Assembly (NCBI GenBank): GCA_945870325.1
Contig: CAMBRQ010000008.1
Location: forward strand, 22,449 to 86,448
Reading direction: 5' to 3'
From: an uncultured Dorea sp.
GTDB taxonomy: Bacteria > Bacillota > Clostridia > Lachnospirales > Lachnospiraceae
DNA: 64,000 nt
The notes below the pieces were generated by a model. It saw nothing but the letters and a program-made list of their open reading frames with translations. It ran no database searches and had not been told where the DNA came from. Position 1 is the first letter of the stretch. Each line of letters begins with the position of its first letter. Made by a program: the position numbers and the translations under genes. Shown here piece by piece: positions 23,830 to 33,196 of this stretch.

Positions 23830-26475
23830 ATGAAAAAGAAATTAAAACAACTGGCATCTGTGTTAATTGCGTTGGCTCTGTTAGTCACAGTAATTCCTGC
23901 GACAGCATTGGCAGACGATTATCCTGTGAATTACATAACTTATCATGAACTTCGCGTGCCAGTAGGCTATAGTGGGGAAATGGAATTTAACTTTGCGTAT
24001 AATAATGCAAATTATCAAATGCGAAATATACAATGCTCAAGTGATAATGCTGGCATCGCCAATGCTAACTATAGAATGGAGGATAATAACTACACAGCAG
24101 TTGTAACAATCTCTGGTGTGTCGGAGGGCACGACGGAAGTCGATCTTGTTTATACGGTGGGTCGAAATTTGGTAAAAGGTGAAGCTATTACTGTAACGGT
24201 ATACACTCCTCCTGTAATGAAACTGGATGTTGGTGGGCAGGATGACTTTATCAGTCAGATATATTATGAAAACACTCCTTTTGACGCAGGGTATATTACC
24301 ATGTCCGAAGATCCTCATGTGATTGATGGTGCCGGGAACATTTCCGTAAGTACCTATAACAATAGTGATAGGTACAACATTAATTACGGAGGAACTGCTT
24401 CTGTTGCTTATACGGTGACCGGTACTCAGGAGGGGGCTGGCAATGTCAAGTCTGAATATGGTTTTTATGCAACCGATTCTAACGGCTTTACGGAGTTGCA
24501 TATGTTTGTTGATGTATTGAATGTTGAAGTGGCTCCGAACATTATTTGCCATGAACTGCGTGTACCTGTTGGTTACAATGGTGAGATTGATCTCACCTGT
24601 TTCGAGGGTGATGGATATTTAACGCCATCTAATCTGACTGCTACAAGTGCAGACACAGGAACTGCGTCTGTCACATCCGAGGTCACAACCGTTGAAGGTA
24701 TTCCGGCTGCGGCAGTGACAATCGAAGGTGAAAAGGTTGGTAATACACAGGTAACTGCCGAATATGATGTAACAGATTCCAACGGTGCACGAAGACATCG
24801 TACAGAAATCATTAACGTGGAAGTTTATGACGCCCCTGTTATGGAACTTGAAATCAATGGCAGTGATGAGTTCGTAAGCCAACTTTATTATGAGAATTCT
24901 CCTATTGGTGCTGATGAGATTTATTTTGGTGAAGAACCCCATGTGCTTGGTGACGAGGGTGTCATCTCCATTGATCATTATGCTGATAACCAGGCATACA
25001 ACATTACATATGAAGGTACTGGATCTGTCGGCTTTTCAGTAATTGGTAATAAGGCGGGAAAGGATACTGTGAAGTCGGAATATGCTTTTTATGAGAATGA
25101 TGCTAGTGGCAATCAGACGATTCATATGTTTGTTGATGTACTGAATGTTACTGTTAAGAAGCCGGAAACATTTACGCTCGTTCATTCTTCTGATGGGACG
25201 AAAGAAGATTTGTCAATAGAGGAATATTGCTTTCCAGATTATGTGAAGGAAGGGTATCTTTACGGGGGCTTCTATAAAGATGCAGAATTGACACAGCCTT
25301 ATACAGAGGAAGAACTCGATGAACCTGGCATCTTTACTCCCGAAGCTGGTACAACAATTTATCTAAAAGAAGTAAGTGAAGATTATCTTGGTATTAAGAG
25401 TGTATATACAACCACCAACAGAAATAATATGACAGGTACCGGAGAATTATATTCTGTATTCCTTTATACAGCTGTCGATAATAAAAATTACCAGGAAGTC
25501 GGATTTGTACTGGATGGAGATTTTGATCATCTGGCGGGCAGTAAGACTGTTTACAGTGGATGTAAAATTACTGAATTTGGAACTAATAAAACAGTAGCGA
25601 ATTATGGTTTGAAAGATATTTTTAAAACATTGAATCAAGGATATTTGGGAGTTCATGAAATAAAAACTCTGCAGGATGGAGATACGCTTGAGGTTTGTCC
25701 ATATTGGATTACGCCCGATGGTGTGATGGTACATGGATTGAAGGATCGGACTCTTACAGTTGAAACGGAAAGTGATAAGAAGAAAGTTACTGCTGTAGAT
25801 AGTGAATGCACTAATAGGGGTGGCGATATTATGTCACTGGACAGAGTATTCAGTACGTTTAGTTTAGATGTGCAAGACTGCTATGTAACACAGCCAGAGA
25901 ATGAAAAGGTGAAAATTACCAAAGTAGAGGGTGATTCTTTCTCTATTCAGGATGTTACCGAACCTAATATGTCTGGCAAAGTGACTTGTGAAGAGAAAGA
26001 AGGGCAGATTTTCGCGGGCTGGTATACAGATGATAAGTTCGCTGCTCCTGCTGATTTTAGTAATGTGACAGAAGATATGACTGTATATGCAAAATATATT
26101 TCCAGCGATTATTTAGCAGTAAAGATACAAGAAGTAAAATCTCGTGGCATCGTAACCCAGATAAAAACATTTACTGCCGTGGACGGTAAGAAGAATTATG
26201 CAGAAATTGGATTTATGTACAATGTTGCGGGAAATGCCTCCAATGTAATTGCTACAAAGACTACAACCAAAATCGGAGGAAAGAACGCCGCTCAGTTATT
26301 TGGTGAAAATGTCGAAAGTTCTGCACCTTTATATTATAATAATCTGAATGTTGAGGGCTTAGAAAAGGGCAGTGAAATTACGATTACCCCATACTGGATA
26401 ACAAAGGATGGGACAACTGTAACCGGTCCGGCCAGATCGTTTATCTATCAGACGAAAAGTGTAACTGTTAAATAG
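23830..26475 (+). CDS. large secreted repeat protein
   Basis: About 881 aa with a signal peptide (KKKLKQLASVLIALALLVTV, cleavage after ALA). Two homologous beta-rich modules of about 200 residues follow: the first from YHELRVPVGYSGE (about residue 37), the second from CHELRVPVGYNGE (about 240), each ending in MFVDVLNV. The C-terminal half has another duplicated unit, an InlB/Listeria-Bacteroides-like repeat (GGFYKDAELTQPY; FAGWYTDDKF) followed by a module ending in PYWIT. No LPXTG or membrane anchor, so it is released or held non-covalently. AAGGAGG favours ATG 23830 over 23827. Such proteins act at the cell surface, often as adhesins; here it may be partner or carrier of the peptide encoded next. 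Confidence 0.8.
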   Translation: MKKKLKQLASVLIALALLVTVIPATALADDYPVNYITYHELRVPVGYSGEMEFNFAYNNANYQMRNIQCSSDNAGIANANYRMEDNNYTAVVTISGVSEGTTEVDLVYTVGRNLVKGEAITVTVYTPPVMKLDVGGQDDFISQIYYENTPFDAGYITMSEDPHVIDGAGNISVSTYNNSDRYNINYGGTASVAYTVTGTQEGAGNVKSEYGFYATDSNGFTELHMFVDVLNVEVAPNIICHELRVPVGYNGEIDLTCFEGDGYLTPSNLTATSADTGTASVTSEVTTVEGIPAAAVTIEGEKVGNTQVTAEYDVTDSNGARRHRTEIINVEVYDAPVMELEINGSDEFVSQLYYENSPIGADEIYFGEEPHVLGDEGVISIDHYADNQAYNITYEGTGSVGFSVIGNKAGKDTVKSEYAFYENDASGNQTIHMFVDVLNVTVKKPETFTLVHSSDGTKEDLSIEEYCFPDYVKEGYLYGGFYKDAELTQPYTEEELDEPGIFTPEAGTTIYLKEVSEDYLGIKSVYTTTNRNNMTGTGELYSVFLYTAVDNKNYQEVGFVLDGDFDHLAGSKTVYSGCKITEFGTNKTVANYGLKDIFKTLNQGYLGVHEIKTLQDGDTLEVCPYWITPDGVMVHGLKDRTLTVETESDKKKVTAVDSECTNRGGDIMSLDRVFSTFSLDVQDCYVTQPENEKVKITKVEGDSFSIQDVTEPNMSGKVTCEEKEGQIFAGWYTDDKFAAPADFSNVTEDMTVYAKYISSDYLAVKIQEVKSRGIVTQIKTFTAVDGKKNYAEIGFMYNVAGNASNVIATKTTTKIGGKNAAQLFGENVESSAPLYYNNLNVEGLEKGSEITITPYWITKDGTTVTGPARSFIYQTKSVTVK

Positions 26476-26494
26476 CAAGAAGGGAGAGAAAATC

Positions 26495-26683
26495 ATGGCT
26501 TATTATGATCCAACGTTGGTTATACCTGGCGAGCCGTTTCCAGGGATAGTGCCGAGCGGCGGTGGTGTGTCCGAGCCTTTCAGTCTGCGTGGTGGGTATA
26601 CATACATCCCATTATCTGACGGACGAACGGCTGTTGTAGATGAGAATGGCATTGTTCTTGAAGTGGGTTATATCGAAGACTAG
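26495..26683 (+). CDS. 62-aa peptide, candidate substrate of the kinase/PqqD pair
   Basis: ATG 26495 with AAGGGAGAG upstream. The peptide starts MAYYDPTLVIPGEPFPGIVP, has a Gly/Ser-rich middle (SGGGVSEP, LRGG) and an acidic end GYIED. It has no cysteine, signal peptide or membrane span. Its stop is one nucleotide before the kinase-like gene, and the PqqD-like gene overlaps that, so the three are tightly coupled. Short open frames beside a PqqD-type recognition protein are usually precursors of modified peptides. Function is inference; the frame itself is well supported by ribosome site and packing. Confidence 0.65.
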   Translation: MAYYDPTLVIPGEPFPGIVPSGGGVSEPFSLRGGYTYIPLSDGRTAVVDENGIVLEVGYIED

Positions 26684-26684
26684 T

Positions 26685-27425
26685 ATGGAATCGACGATTG
26701 TATGTTTGGCAGGAATTCCGCTGCAGATTGATTTTTTAGATAGTCAGGCAAAAAAATACTTTGATTCATATCTTGATCTTACGTCTAAGCCTCTTGCACG
26801 GATTGGATTATCTCAAGAAGAATTCAAGATATTCCGAACATGTTATGATAAGAAATTGCCGGATCATTATGTAGAATATTGCGAATTGGTAAGCAAGGCT
26901 TCGACTGCGTTACTTCCTTATGGACGCTGTATATTTCATTCTACAGCGTTCCTGTGGGAAGATAAAGCATATTTATTTACGGCTCCCAGTGGAACTGGGA
27001 AAACAACTCAATATTTACATTGGAAATATTTGTATAGAGATAAAGTATCTATATTAAATGGAGATAAGCCTATATTAGAGTTGACACCGACAGGAGAATT
27101 TTACATTCATTCTTCTCCGTGGAAGGGAAAAGAGGGATTCGGGAGAAATACTTCTGCACCGTTGGCTGGGATTGTTTTCTTGGAGCAGGGGTATAAGAAT
27201 TCAATTCGTCTTCTTCATCCTCAGGAAATAGTATTGCCTTTTCTTTATCAGTTTCTTATAGATGCACAAACGATTGAAGAACTTCGAATGCTTCTTAGGA
27301 TGGAAGAAGCAGTGCTGTTACATACCCCTATCTGGAAATTAACGAATCTTGGAGATGTTGCTTCAGCCAGATTATGCCATGATACTATTAAACAATATCA
27401 GACCAATAGGAGTAAGTTCTTATGA
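26685..27425 (+). CDS. HPr-kinase-like P-loop protein
   Basis: A 246-aa protein with the phosphate-binding loop APSGTGKTT (Lys106), preceded by FHSTAFLW and DKAYLFT and followed by ILNGDKPIL. This is the fold of HPr kinase/phosphorylase and PEP carboxykinase-like small kinases. Members of this group occur in lasso-peptide and other RiPP clusters, where some phosphorylate the precursor peptide. True HprK is longer and has an N-terminal domain and a distinct signature, absent here. ATG 26685 has no strong ribosome site and is probably translated by coupling to the peptide gene. Its C-terminal end overlaps the PqqD gene (ATGA). Confidence 0.75.
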   Translation: MESTIVCLAGIPLQIDFLDSQAKKYFDSYLDLTSKPLARIGLSQEEFKIFRTCYDKKLPDHYVEYCELVSKASTALLPYGRCIFHSTAFLWEDKAYLFTAPSGTGKTTQYLHWKYLYRDKVSILNGDKPILELTPTGEFYIHSSPWKGKEGFGRNTSAPLAGIVFLEQGYKNSIRLLHPQEIVLPFLYQFLIDAQTIEELRMLLRMEEAVLLHTPIWKLTNLGDVASARLCHDTIKQYQTNRSKFL

Positions 27426-27712
27426 AATTAAACTTAGCAGCAAGAAAAGGAATTCTTTTGGAAAAGGTGTGTGGAAAGTATCTTTTGGTTGCTACTCGCA
27501 TGGAACATGAATATTGTCCTTATGGAAGCCTTCTTAATGAGACAGCAGCATATTATTGGAATGTATTATGTGAAACCCAAGATGTGGAAGAGATTGTAAG
27601 TAGGGCAGCGGTTCATTTTAATGTTCCGCAGGAACTTGTACGCTTGGATTTCCTACGGTTTGTCGAGTGTATGAAAGAACAGGGATATCTTTACGAATCT
27701 GGATTAGAATGA
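27422..27712 (+). CDS. PqqD-family peptide recognition protein
   Basis: A 96-aa protein with the PqqD fold pattern: an N-terminal beta part, LLNETAAYYWNVLCETQDVEEIV (the conserved N/D-x-T-A-x-x-I/Y-W segment), then LDFLRFVECMKEQGYL. PqqD proteins are RiPP recognition elements that present a leader peptide to a modifying enzyme. Here the only candidate enzyme is the kinase-like protein whose gene overlaps by 4 nt, and the only candidate peptide is the 62-aa product just upstream (or the 54-aa one). No radical-SAM enzyme, protease or exporter follows; a terminator at 27771-27805 ends the operon. Confidence 0.82.
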   Translation: MKLNLAARKGILLEKVCGKYLLVATRMEHEYCPYGSLLNETAAYYWNVLCETQDVEEIVSRAAVHFNVPQELVRLDFLRFVECMKEQGYLYESGLE

Positions 27713-27770
27713 AGTATCCTGTAATTGCGATATTTTATTGTTGACTAGAATTTTCATGGAAATTATCACG

Positions 27771-27805
27771 ACACTGTGATTATTGTATAATTGCAGTGTT
27801 TTTTT
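27771..27805 (+). terminator. terminator after the PqqD gene
   Basis: ACACTG (27771-27776) pairs with CAGTGT (27794-27799), with an inner ATTAT/ATAAT stem and a T-run through 27805. Confidence 0.7.
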
Positions 27806-27819
27806 GATGCTTGTATAAT
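27791..27819 (+). promoter_or_regulatory. promoter of the response regulator operon
   Basis: TTGCAG at 27791-27796, TATAAT at 27814-27819, spacer 17. The -35 box lies in the 3' arm of the preceding terminator. Confidence 0.6.
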
Positions 27820-27865
27820 GAAAATATGAAAAAATACAGAATAATCATAGAATCAGGGGTATACA

Positions 27866-28534
27866 ATGCAGAGGATATTAATCGTAGAAGATGACAGAGA
27901 ATTGAATCAAGGTATATCTTACTCATTGAAGAAGGAAGGATATGCCATATCAGCCGCACATTCATTAAAAGAAGCAAGGGAGAGATTCTCAGAAGGACAA
28001 GCGGATCTTATCCTTCTGGATGTGAACCTTCCGGACGGCGAAGGTTTTGAATTCTGTGAATGGGTCAAAAAGAAGAATGACATCCCTGTACTATTCCTTA
28101 CCGCAAGAGATCTGGAGGAGGATATGCTAAAGGGCTATGAACTGGGAGCGGATGATTATGTAACCAAGCCATTCTCCATGAACGTTCTCCAGAAGAAGAT
28201 CGCGGTCATACTGAAACGCACGGAGGGCATCAATAGAAGTGTATTTGAGGATGGTTTTCTCAAGATTGATTTCGACAGGTCAAGGGTAGAAGTGCAAGGT
28301 CGGGAATGTACGGTAACTCCGACGGAATTCCGAATGCTTCGGCTATTTATTGAAAATGCCGGACAGTTGTTAACTTACTCGGTATTGCTTGAACGCCTGT
28401 GGGACAGTGGCGGGCAGTTTGTGGACAAACATACACTGGCGGTGAATATTAATCGTTTGCGAGGCAAGATTGAGGACGAAAAGCACAAATATATTTCAAA
28501 TGTATATGGGATGGGGTATCAATGGTTGAGATAA
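27866..28534 (+). CDS. OmpR-family response regulator
   Basis: A 222-aa two-domain regulator. The receiver has the acidic pair in ILIVEDD, phospho-acceptor in LILLDVNLPDGEGF and KPFS; the C-terminal winged helix has TPTEFRMLRLFIENAGQLLT and VNINRLRGKIE ending in YGMGYQW. It overlaps the kinase gene by 13 nt. Together with the ABC genes it forms a BceRS-BceAB-like unit, which in Firmicutes responds to membrane- or cell-wall-active peptides. The likely target is the ABC operon 130 nt downstream. Confidence 0.92.
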   Translation: MQRILIVEDDRELNQGISYSLKKEGYAISAAHSLKEARERFSEGQADLILLDVNLPDGEGFEFCEWVKKKNDIPVLFLTARDLEEDMLKGYELGADDYVTKPFSMNVLQKKIAVILKRTEGINRSVFEDGFLKIDFDRSRVEVQGRECTVTPTEFRMLRLFIENAGQLLTYSVLLERLWDSGGQFVDKHTLAVNINRLRGKIEDEKHKYISNVYGMGYQWLR

Positions 28535-29532
28535 CATGGGGAACATTAGTGGTAATGATAATAGTGGCGCTAATCTGCGGAATCCTAATGGTAGTAGCAT
28601 ATGGGAAATGCTATCGGATGCAAAGGGATATTGATACATTCTCTGATCATCTGGAAAAATGTCTGGATGCCATGATTGCCGGACGAGACATCACAGAATA
28701 TGAGCAGTTGGAGGATTCTCTGTGGGGCAAGATCTATGAGAAGTTGTGGAAGGTGAATCAGATCTGGAAGCGCCAGAGTCAGAATAATATAGAAGAGAAG
28801 CGGCAGATGAAAGAATTAATCTCCGATATCTCTCATCAGACGAAGACGCCCATCGCTAATATGAAGGTTTATCTGGATATTTTGGAGCATGAGAGTGCCG
28901 GAGCACTTATCGGAACTGATATTCAAAAGGATTATGAAGAAAATATTAATGAAAATGCAGGTGAAGGCTGGAATGATTTTCTTCAAAAGATGAAAGGGCA
29001 GACGGAGAAATTAGATTTTCTCATTCAAAGCATGGTGAAGATGTCCAGGCTTGAGACAGGAGTAATCGAGATTCGCCAGAGAAGTTGCAGTATCTTCGGC
29101 ACATTAGGACATGCAGTGGCGGGAATCGTCCCGAAAGCGGAGCAAAAAGGAATCGGATTGTATGTGGATTGTAAGGAAGATATCACCGTATATCATGATC
29201 AGAAGTGGACGGAGGAAGCCATCTCGAATATTTTGGACAATGCGGTGAAATATACACCTGGGGGCGGTACTATATGTATATCGGCAGTGGTTCAGGAATT
29301 TTTTACAAAGATTAGCATTAAAGACTCCGGCAAAGGAATTGCAAGAGAACGGCAGGCTGAGATATTCCAGAGGTTCTACCGCGAGCCGGAGGTTCATGAC
29401 CAGGAGGGAATCGGCGTGGGGTTGTATCTGGCAAGGAAGATTATTACGATGCAGAATGGATATATTGAAGTGAATTCTGAAGTTGGGAAAGGTGCGGAAT
29501 TCTCAATATATCTTCCGAATGAGATTCGTTAA
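28522..29532 (+). CDS. sensor histidine kinase
   Basis: A 336-aa kinase with one clear N-terminal membrane span and almost no extracellular part. H-box ELISDISHQTKTPIANMK, N-box EEAISNILDNAVKYTP, G boxes DSGKGI and GVGLYLARKI. Kinases of this type cannot bind a ligand outside and usually sense through the paired ABC transporter, matching the FtsX-type exporter encoded next. Overlaps the regulator gene, so translation is coupled. Confidence 0.9.
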   Translation: MVEITWGTLVVMIIVALICGILMVVAYGKCYRMQRDIDTFSDHLEKCLDAMIAGRDITEYEQLEDSLWGKIYEKLWKVNQIWKRQSQNNIEEKRQMKELISDISHQTKTPIANMKVYLDILEHESAGALIGTDIQKDYEENINENAGEGWNDFLQKMKGQTEKLDFLIQSMVKMSRLETGVIEIRQRSCSIFGTLGHAVAGIVPKAEQKGIGLYVDCKEDITVYHDQKWTEEAISNILDNAVKYTPGGGTICISAVVQEFFTKISIKDSGKGIARERQAEIFQRFYREPEVHDQEGIGVGLYLARKIITMQNGYIEVNSEVGKGAEFSIYLPNEIR

Positions 29533-29661
29533 ATTCCCAATAGGATTCACAGGAAGAGGTTGATAGGCGGAGAATCACAAGATTGTGAGAATCTTGGATT
29601 GGGACTGGTTTGTGATATTTCCTTGGTATGCTGTAAGCAGCACAGGAAAGGAGAGAAGGCT

Positions 29662-30372
29662 ATGGAATCATGGATTGTAAAAACACAGGCACTGAAGAAA
29701 TATTATAAACTTGGTGCAAATACAGTAAAGGCTTTGGATGGAGTGGATTTCTGTGTAAAAGAAGGAGAATTCGTTGCCATCGTTGGCAAATCGGGGAGTG
29801 GAAAGAGTACGCTTCTGCATATGGTTGGCGGGTTGGATGTACCGACTGGCGGTGAAGTGTATGTGGATGGAAAGCAGTTATCAAGACTAAGTAAAGAGAA
29901 ACTGGCAATCTTTCGTAGGAGAAAGGTTGGCTTCATCTTCCAGAGTTATAATCTGGTGCCGGATCTGAATGTCTACGAGAATATTGTCCTTCCGATTGAA
30001 TTGGATGGAGGGCATATTGATCGGGAATTTGTAGAAGACATCATGGAACTTCTGAAATTGCAGGAGAAGAGGGAGGCGCTTCCGCATACTTTGTCTGGCG
30101 GACAGCAACAGAGGGTCGCGATTGCCAGGGCGCTGGCATCAAAACCCGCCATAGTCCTTGCAGATGAGCCGACTGGGAATCTGGATACGGCAACCAGCCA
30201 TGATGTGCTGGGGCTGCTTCGAATGGTGGCGAAGCAGTATCAGCAGACAATCGTGCTGATTACCCATGATATGGACATTGCGCAGATGGCAGATCGGATC
30301 GTACGAATTGAAGACGGCAGGATCGTGAATGCCCAGACGATGAAGGGAAGTGACGTATATGCTGGCGAATAA
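29662..30372 (+). CDS. ABC transporter ATPase (BceA/MacB type)
   Basis: A 236-aa ATPase: Walker A GKSGSGKST, Q-loop FQSYNLVPDLNVYENI, signature LSGGQQQRVAIARAL, Walker B VLADEPTGNLD. AAAGGAGAG before ATG 29662 fixes the start; the in-frame extension upstream lacks a ribosome site and homologous character. It overlaps the permease gene by 14 nt. The family works with FtsX-type permeases in resistance to peptide antibiotics or in lipoprotein release. Confidence 0.92.
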   Translation: MESWIVKTQALKKYYKLGANTVKALDGVDFCVKEGEFVAIVGKSGSGKSTLLHMVGGLDVPTGGEVYVDGKQLSRLSKEKLAIFRRRKVGFIFQSYNLVPDLNVYENIVLPIELDGGHIDREFVEDIMELLKLQEKREALPHTLSGGQQQRVAIARALASKPAIVLADEPTGNLDTATSHDVLGLLRMVAKQYQQTIVLITHDMDIAQMADRIVRIEDGRIVNAQTMKGSDVYAGE

Positions 30373-32893
30373 TAACGGGCAGGTTATCACCCGGATGGCA
30401 AAGCGTTCCTTGATCAGTAATAAGCGCAAGAATGGGATCATGATGATTGCAATTATGCTTTCGACTTTTATGTTGTTCAGTATCTTTACAGTAGGCGTTA
30501 CTTTTTTGAAAATGCAGAGGCAGCAGGACATCCGTACGAAGGGTGGGGAGTTCGATGCTTATATCTATGGAGGATATACAGAAAAGCAGAAAGAGATCTG
30601 TAGGAAGAATCCGGCGGTTGATGCCGTAGGAGTGGAAGGAATGGCAGGCTGGGCAGTGGAGACGGAGGCAGATGATACGCTGCATTCTATTTTTATCTGG
30701 GCAGATGACACCAGATGGAATGTGATGAAGAAGCCTGCGATGGGGGAAGTTCGGGGCGTTTATCCGCGAAAGGATAATGAGGTGATGGCAACGAAAGATG
30801 CTCTTGAGGACTGTGGCCTGGGTGATCTGGATGTGGGAGATACATTTCCCATTACTTATCAGGACAACAATGGAATCCATACCAAGGAACTGACCATATC
30901 CGGTATGTGGGAAGGGTATGGAGATACCGAGATATTCTATGTGTCACGCTCTTTTTTTGATCAGTCGGGATATACATTGGAAGATTCGGGGCGAGGCTTC
31001 TTATATATTCATTTTCGGTCATTTCTGGTATCGGAAAAGACCAGAAATGCATTAGAAAGCAGTTTGAATCTTGGGAAAAAACAGCATTTTATTATTACTT
31101 CTTATGCAGAACGATCCATTCAGATCCTGGCGGGGCTTGTGGGGTTGGTAGGGATTACCTGTCTGAGTGCGTACCTGCTGATCTATAATATTCTGTACCT
31201 GTCCGTAGCAGGGAATATCCGGTATTATGGGCTGCTGCAGACGGTGGGGATGACGGGGAAGCAGATCGACCAGTTGATGAAGAAGCAGATGCTTCTTGTG
31301 GGAACCATAGGGATAGGAGGGGGAATGATGCTTGGCATGGCAGTGTCATTTCTTCTGATTCCAATGGTGGTGAGGTCGCTCGGCATACGTACCGGCTCGA
31401 TTTCGGTTGTGTTTCATCCGGCAATTTTCTTTTTGAGTATTCTGGTGGCTTCGATTACGATATGGCTGGGATGTAGGAAACCAGCGAAGATTGCAACTGA
31501 CATCTCTCCTGTGGAGGCGCTGGGATATCGCCGGATCGCTGATAAGAAGAGTTACCGTAAGACCCGAAGGGGAGGGCTTTTGTGGCGGATGGCAAGAGAG
31601 CAGTTTGGCAGAGACAAGAAAAAGACTGCGGTGGTGGTGCTGTCCCTTGCGGCAAGCCTGTCTGTGTTCCTCTGCCTGATTACGCTGATTGAGAGCCAGG
31701 GACCGAGAACCATTGTATCAAATTATATGGATGCGGATATGGTTATCAGCAATGACACGCTGTATAAGGAAGATATGAATGACTGGGCACGACTTATGGA
31801 TGCAGATTTTATGAATAGGCTGAAAGAGAATGAGGGGATTCAGGAGGTACATTTTATGCTGACCGAGCGGATTGTAGTTCCCTGGGAGCCAGAGGTGGCA
31901 GAGCCTTGGATGCGGGAAATGTACGAGGTGTGGTATGATGACGCTTCCTATGATGAAGATGTGAAGGAAGACTATATCGCGCATCCGGAGAAATACTATT
32001 CTTATATGACGGGAATCGACGAGACGGAGTTTGACTATTTGAACAGTACATTGGAGACATCGGTGGATAAAGAAGATTTCCTAGCAGGAAAATGCGGAAT
32101 TCTATACAGGAATGGTCTGTCATTTGATATGGATATGCTGAAGGGAAAGAAACTGAACTGTTATCTCTACAACGAGGCGGATACATTATATGAATTCGCA
32201 ATCGCCGGACTGACAGACGACATATATTATGCACACATGCTGGGGAATACGCCGACGATCATTGTCAGCAACGCATTTCTGAAACATATTGCGGATGATC
32301 CATACGTGGTTAAGGCGAATGTACAGTATGTCAAAGAATATGACGAGACTGTGGAACAAGAGATTAAAGATATGATACAGGAAAGCCCTTATGCCAAATC
32401 ATTCAGGCGCGATTCAAAGATTGACGAGATGAAGAGAGTGGAGGATGCTCAGGGGAATATGATGGGGGTTGGAATCGGAATTACACTGATCCTTGCCCTG
32501 ATCGGTATTATGAATTACATCAATACGGTGTCGGGCAATATTCAGAGTCGACAGATGGAACTTGCCGTGATGGAGAGCGTGGGAATGACGGAGAAACAGG
32601 TAAAGGAGATGCTGTTAAGGGAAGGAATTCTCTTTGGGGCAAGTTCTCTGGCGCTGATGGCAACGGTTGGGCTTGGCGTGACTTATGTGATCTATCAGTC
32701 CATGAATTATATGGATATAGCGTTCGAGGTTCCGGTGATTCCGGTGGGGATCATGGTCGTATTCGTGGTAGCGGTGTGCATGGGAGTGCCGCTGGCAGCG
32801 TATCGGATTCTGACGGGAGAGAAGACTGTTGTAGAGCGGATTCGAATTGGGGACGGGGGAAATCTCAATTTCCCCCGTCCCCAATTCGAATAG
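30359..32893 (+). CDS. FtsX-family ABC permease (BceB-like)
   Basis: About 844 aa with two FtsX cores: the first after a span near residue 25 and a cluster around TCLSAYLLIYNILY, the second around GIGITLILALIGIMNYINT. A long, acidic extracellular part of about 200 residues lies between them. In the family this part takes part in sensing the drug. The start at ATG 30359 follows GAAGGGAAG by 8 nt. The last 17 or so codons (from about 32840) are encoded by a dispersed repeat hairpin, so the native C-terminus has been replaced. Confidence 0.88.
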   Translation: MLANNNGQVITRMAKRSLISNKRKNGIMMIAIMLSTFMLFSIFTVGVTFLKMQRQQDIRTKGGEFDAYIYGGYTEKQKEICRKNPAVDAVGVEGMAGWAVETEADDTLHSIFIWADDTRWNVMKKPAMGEVRGVYPRKDNEVMATKDALEDCGLGDLDVGDTFPITYQDNNGIHTKELTISGMWEGYGDTEIFYVSRSFFDQSGYTLEDSGRGFLYIHFRSFLVSEKTRNALESSLNLGKKQHFIITSYAERSIQILAGLVGLVGITCLSAYLLIYNILYLSVAGNIRYYGLLQTVGMTGKQIDQLMKKQMLLVGTIGIGGGMMLGMAVSFLLIPMVVRSLGIRTGSISVVFHPAIFFLSILVASITIWLGCRKPAKIATDISPVEALGYRRIADKKSYRKTRRGGLLWRMAREQFGRDKKKTAVVVLSLAASLSVFLCLITLIESQGPRTIVSNYMDADMVISNDTLYKEDMNDWARLMDADFMNRLKENEGIQEVHFMLTERIVVPWEPEVAEPWMREMYEVWYDDASYDEDVKEDYIAHPEKYYSYMTGIDETEFDYLNSTLETSVDKEDFLAGKCGILYRNGLSFDMDMLKGKKLNCYLYNEADTLYEFAIAGLTDDIYYAHMLGNTPTIIVSNAFLKHIADDPYVVKANVQYVKEYDETVEQEIKDMIQESPYAKSFRRDSKIDEMKRVEDAQGNMMGVGIGITLILALIGIMNYINTVSGNIQSRQMELAVMESVGMTEKQVKEMLLREGILFGASSLALMATVGLGVTYVIYQSMNYMDIAFEVPVIPVGIMVVFVVAVCMGVPLAAYRILTGEKTVVERIRIGDGGNLNFPRPQFE

Positions 32894-32926
32894 CCGTGTC
32901 CCTTTTTGGATTTGCCGTGTCCCCAA
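32840..32926. repeat. dispersed GGGGACGGGGGAAAT hairpin repeat, copy 1
   Basis: Two perfect complementary 24-nt arms (32840-32863 and 32868-32891) around CTCA. They contain GGGGACGGGGGAAAT. Two following units share GCCGTGTCCC. The first arm and part of the second lie in the permease coding sequence. Confidence 0.85.
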
Positions 32927-32948
32927 TTGAAATATATTAATGAAAATG

Positions 32949-32985
32949 AAAAAGACCTCAAAGCGAATGCTTTGGGGGCTTTTTA
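32949..32985 (+). terminator. terminator after the Bce-like operon
   Basis: CCTCAAAGC-GAAT-GCTTTGGGG stem with flanking A and T runs (AAAAAG before, CTTTTT after). Confidence 0.75.
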
Positions 32986-33121
32986 TAAAACAATCTAGAG
33001 TTATGAAATTAGAACTACAAAAATCGAGGTCGCTAATAAGCGTTATTTGTGTTCTAAGGACAATATAGCATGGAGTTATATCTTTGAAAATAGTTTTTAA
33101 AGACAGAAAATCATAAAATAA

Positions 33122-33150
33122 TTGTGTGTAAAGTACAAAAATGATATATT
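33122..33150 (+). promoter_or_regulatory. promoter of the PucR-type regulator gene
   Basis: TTGTGT at 33122-33127 and TATATT at 33145-33150, spacer 17, TG one base before the -10 box. The rest of the 300-nt gap holds only the repeat and terminator listed separately. Confidence 0.55.
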
Positions 33151-33196
33151 ATGATTAATAAATAATGTAAAAGGAAATTAAAAAGGAGGCAGAGTG

